Assembly (NCBI GenBank): GCA_902496115.1
Contig: CABUZK010000060.1
Location: 1-7,589 of the forward strand
Direction of reading: 5' to 3'
From: an uncultured Collinsella sp.
GTDB taxonomy: Bacteria; Actinomycetota; Coriobacteriia; Coriobacteriales; Coriobacteriaceae
Length of the DNA: 7,589 bases
In this document: positions 6,162 through 7,589 of the stretch, in pieces
Numbering within the stretch: the first letter of the stretch is position 1
How the letters are laid out: every line of letters starts with the position of its first letter
The notes under the pieces: model-generated
What the model was told of the DNA's origin: nothing
Database searches by the model: none
The model's input: only the letters and a program-made list of their open reading frames with translations
Position numbers and translations under genes: made by a program

Positions 6162-7028
6162 ATGAGCTGGGCGCTTATCTCCGATTCGAGCTGCAATCTT
6201 CGCGATTGGCAGCCAACCGCACCTCATACCACATTTGCATTTGCACCCCTTAAGATCCGAGTGGGGGAGCGCGAATTTGTCGACGACCTCTCGCTCGATG
6301 TTCACGAGCTCAATTGCACCGTGCAGGCGGAGTCGAGCGCTTCTTCGAGCGCCTGTCCAAGCGTAGGGGAGTGGGCCGAACTCTTTAGGCTTGCCGACAA
6401 GACGATTTGCATGCCCATCTCCGAGGGAGTCTCGGGAAGCTACAATGCCGCGGCCACCGCACGTGACATGGTGCTTGCCGAGGAGCCGGACCGTCAGATT
6501 CATTTGGTTAACTCGCGAGCCGCAGGTGGCAAAATGGATTTGATCTTCCTGCTGTTCGACCGCTATCTTGCAAGCAACCCAGATGCCTCCTTTGAGGACG
6601 CCTGCGCCTATTTCGATAGCTTGGAGCAGAACAGCAAGATCCTCTTTAGTTTGTGCAATTACGAAAACCTTGCGAAGGCCGGACGTATCCCTAAGGCGGC
6701 CGGCGTTATTGCTAACAAGCTCAATATCCGCATTTTGGGCACGGCGAGCGAAGCGGGCACAATTGAACTCGTTGGTCACACCCGCGGCGAAAAGAAGATG
6801 CTCACCAAGATTGTCGACACCATGGAGGCCGAAGGCTTTACTGGCGGCGAGGTCGTTATCGACCACGTCGAGAATGAGGTAGGCGCCCAGGCACTTGCCA
6901 GCCGAATTGCGGAGCGCTGGCCAGGCTCCAAGACTATCATCATGCCCTGTAACGGACTAGATTCATACTATGCCGAGATGCACGGCCTCATCATCGGCTA
7001 CGGCATGGGCGTGGCTTCGGGCCGATAA
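6162..7028 (+). CDS. DegV family fatty-acid-binding protein
   Basis: A 288-residue cytoplasmic protein of the DegV/FakB family, which binds a fatty acid; in Firmicutes the FakB members present it to the kinase FakA for phosphorylation. Family landmarks are the N-terminal strand ALISDSSCNL (4-13), SACPSVGEW (63-71) in place of the usual TSQPS, ISEGVSGSYNAA (86-97) with S91 in the conserved Gly-Ser turn, LVNSRAAGGKMDLI (115-128), YENLAKAGRIPKAAG (167-181), and DHVENEVGA (234-242). The C-terminal segment reads MPCNGLDSYYAEMHGLIIGYG rather than the common GTHTGPGALG, so this is a divergent branch. AAAGGA six bases upstream supports the ATG. It is monocistronic, between a promoter at 6127 and a terminator at 7048. 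No fakA-like kinase is nearby, so a role in fatty-acid uptake is family-based inference. Confidence 0.88.
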   Translation: MSWALISDSSCNLRDWQPTAPHTTFAFAPLKIRVGEREFVDDLSLDVHELNCTVQAESSASSSACPSVGEWAELFRLADKTICMPISEGVSGSYNAAATARDMVLAEEPDRQIHLVNSRAAGGKMDLIFLLFDRYLASNPDASFEDACAYFDSLEQNSKILFSLCNYENLAKAGRIPKAAGVIANKLNIRILGTASEAGTIELVGHTRGEKKMLTKIVDTMEAEGFTGGEVVIDHVENEVGAQALASRIAERWPGSKTIIMPCNGLDSYYAEMHGLIIGYGMGVASGR

Positions 7029-7047
7029 TTTCCAACTAGACAAACGC

Positions 7048-7088
7048 ACGGGCGGGATAAGGGGCCAATGGCTCTTTATCCCGCCCGT
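7048..7088. terminator. Bidirectional terminator between convergent genes
   Basis: ACGGGCGGGATAA (7048-7060) pairs exactly with TTATCCCGCCCGT (7076-7088). Pairing continues inward through six more pairs, including two G-T, to an AAT loop at 7067-7069, giving about 19 pairs. CTTAT follows rightward and GCGTTTGTCTAGTT leftward. The position between the convergent degV-family and DUF1836 stops fits a shared terminator. Confidence 0.75.
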
Positions 7089-7100
7089 CTTATGCCTCGA

Positions 7101-7589
7101 TTAGCTATTAAACCCATTAAACTTAAGGTAGCTCATCAGGTATGCCTTCGAAACGAAGGACGATACCGCACTGCGCACGAGCAGCGACTCGCGCGTGACC
7201 TGATGGGCGGTATCGGGCACGGGAGTCTGCTCGACGGAAAACGCCGCACGAATCGATGCCTCAAGTTGATCGACTACATAATCGAAAGCAGTCGGAGCTT
7301 CGTAGCTTAAACGCTGGATATTAAAGAGCGCCTGAACCGCAGCGATGGGCAGCACCTGCTTAAAGATACAAATGGCGATGAGACGCGCAATCTGCTCACG
7401 GCCATACTGCTTTTTAACCGGAGCAGGAACGAGGCCGACCTTCACGTAGTTATTGATCATCGATGGTGTGATAACGGGCTGCTCTACGCAAATCGAAAGC
7501 GGCTCCATCCACAGCGCAACATATTCAATAACCTGATCGCGATAGAGCGTTACGTTGGGCAGCTGGTCATAGCGTGGCAGGCTCAAAGC
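7101..7589 (-). CDS. DUF1836 domain protein, 5' end beyond window
   Basis: The last 162 codons of a protein with a DUF1836 domain. The region LPNVTLYRDQVIEYVALWM matches the domain start, and ITPSMINNYVKVGLVPAPVKKQYGREQIARLIAICIFKQVLPI resembles the core, with a MerR-like helix-turn-helix look (a short turn followed by a basic wing-like KKQYGRE). These proteins are taken to be DNA-binding regulators, but no member's function is established to my knowledge. The frame stays open to the right edge. A TTG at 7586 could begin translation, but family members usually have residues before LPRYDQLP, and no Shine-Dalgarno can be assessed, so the start is treated as missing. It converges on the degV-family gene with the shared terminator between. 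The C-terminal half, about 60 residues, is helical and without a recognised motif. Confidence 0.82.
   Translation of the reverse strand, partial: ALSLPRYDQLPNVTLYRDQVIEYVALWMEPLSICVEQPVITPSMINNYVKVGLVPAPVKKQYGREQIARLIAICIFKQVLPIAAVQALFNIQRLSYEAPTAFDYVVDQLEASIRAAFSVEQTPVPDTAHQVTRESLLVRSAVSSFVSKAYLMSYLKFNGFNS

Noticed and set aside
6159..6866. 235-codon minus-strand open frame opposite degV
   Set aside because: Shadow of the DegV coding frame, without recognisable motifs or a ribosome site.

Overview
The window reads as chromosomal DNA of a high-GC actinomycete of the class Coriobacteriia, most likely Collinsella or a close relative. This rests on protein character (an actinobacterial CDP-alcohol phosphatidyltransferase, a GarA-like FHA protein and an Rv1828-like MerR in a row) and on codon use. 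No rRNA or other marker gene confirms it. Eight genes are supported: seven lie inside or run off one edge, and one is cut at the right edge.

Left region (1-1796, minus strand): three tightly coupled genes encode a lantibiotic self-protection ABC exporter in the canonical order LanF (ATPase), LanE (MutE/EpiE-type permease), LanG (MutG-type permease, cut by the window edge). Stops and starts overlap (ATGA, then TGATG), so this is one translationally coupled operon. Lines counted by hand here are about 70-75% GC, against 52-58% in sampled lines to the right. No lantibiotic precursor or modification gene is visible.

Intergenic region (1797-2184, 388 bp): it has no convincing gene but is rich in structure. 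It holds an 11-bp GC-only inverted repeat just ahead of lanF, an 11-bp-spaced direct repeat that could be a response-regulator site, a long 57-nt hairpin with a TGTACA-containing stem, and a good sigma-70-type promoter for the rightward genes.

Central region (2185-5983, plus strand): five genes run in one direction with gaps of 3-65 bp: a membrane CDP-alcohol phosphatidyltransferase, a GarA/OdhI-like FHA protein, an Rv1828-like MerR regulator, adenine phosphoribosyltransferase (apt), and a secreted coiled-coil NlpC/P60 peptidoglycan hydrolase. The phosphatidyltransferase-FHA-MerR order recalls the pgsA2...garA-Rv1828 stretch of Mycobacterium tuberculosis. The run joins membrane lipid synthesis, a possible Ser/Thr-kinase signalling adaptor, transcription control, purine salvage and wall remodelling. 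It ends at a hairpin terminator at 6006-6045.

Right region: a DegV-family fatty-acid-binding protein (6162-7028, plus) has its own TATAAT promoter, with a perfect 13-bp inverted repeat immediately upstream. It converges on a DUF1836 protein (7101 to beyond the edge, minus), and a strong symmetrical hairpin between them probably ends transcription from both sides. No RNA gene, CRISPR array, insertion sequence or prophage gene was seen.
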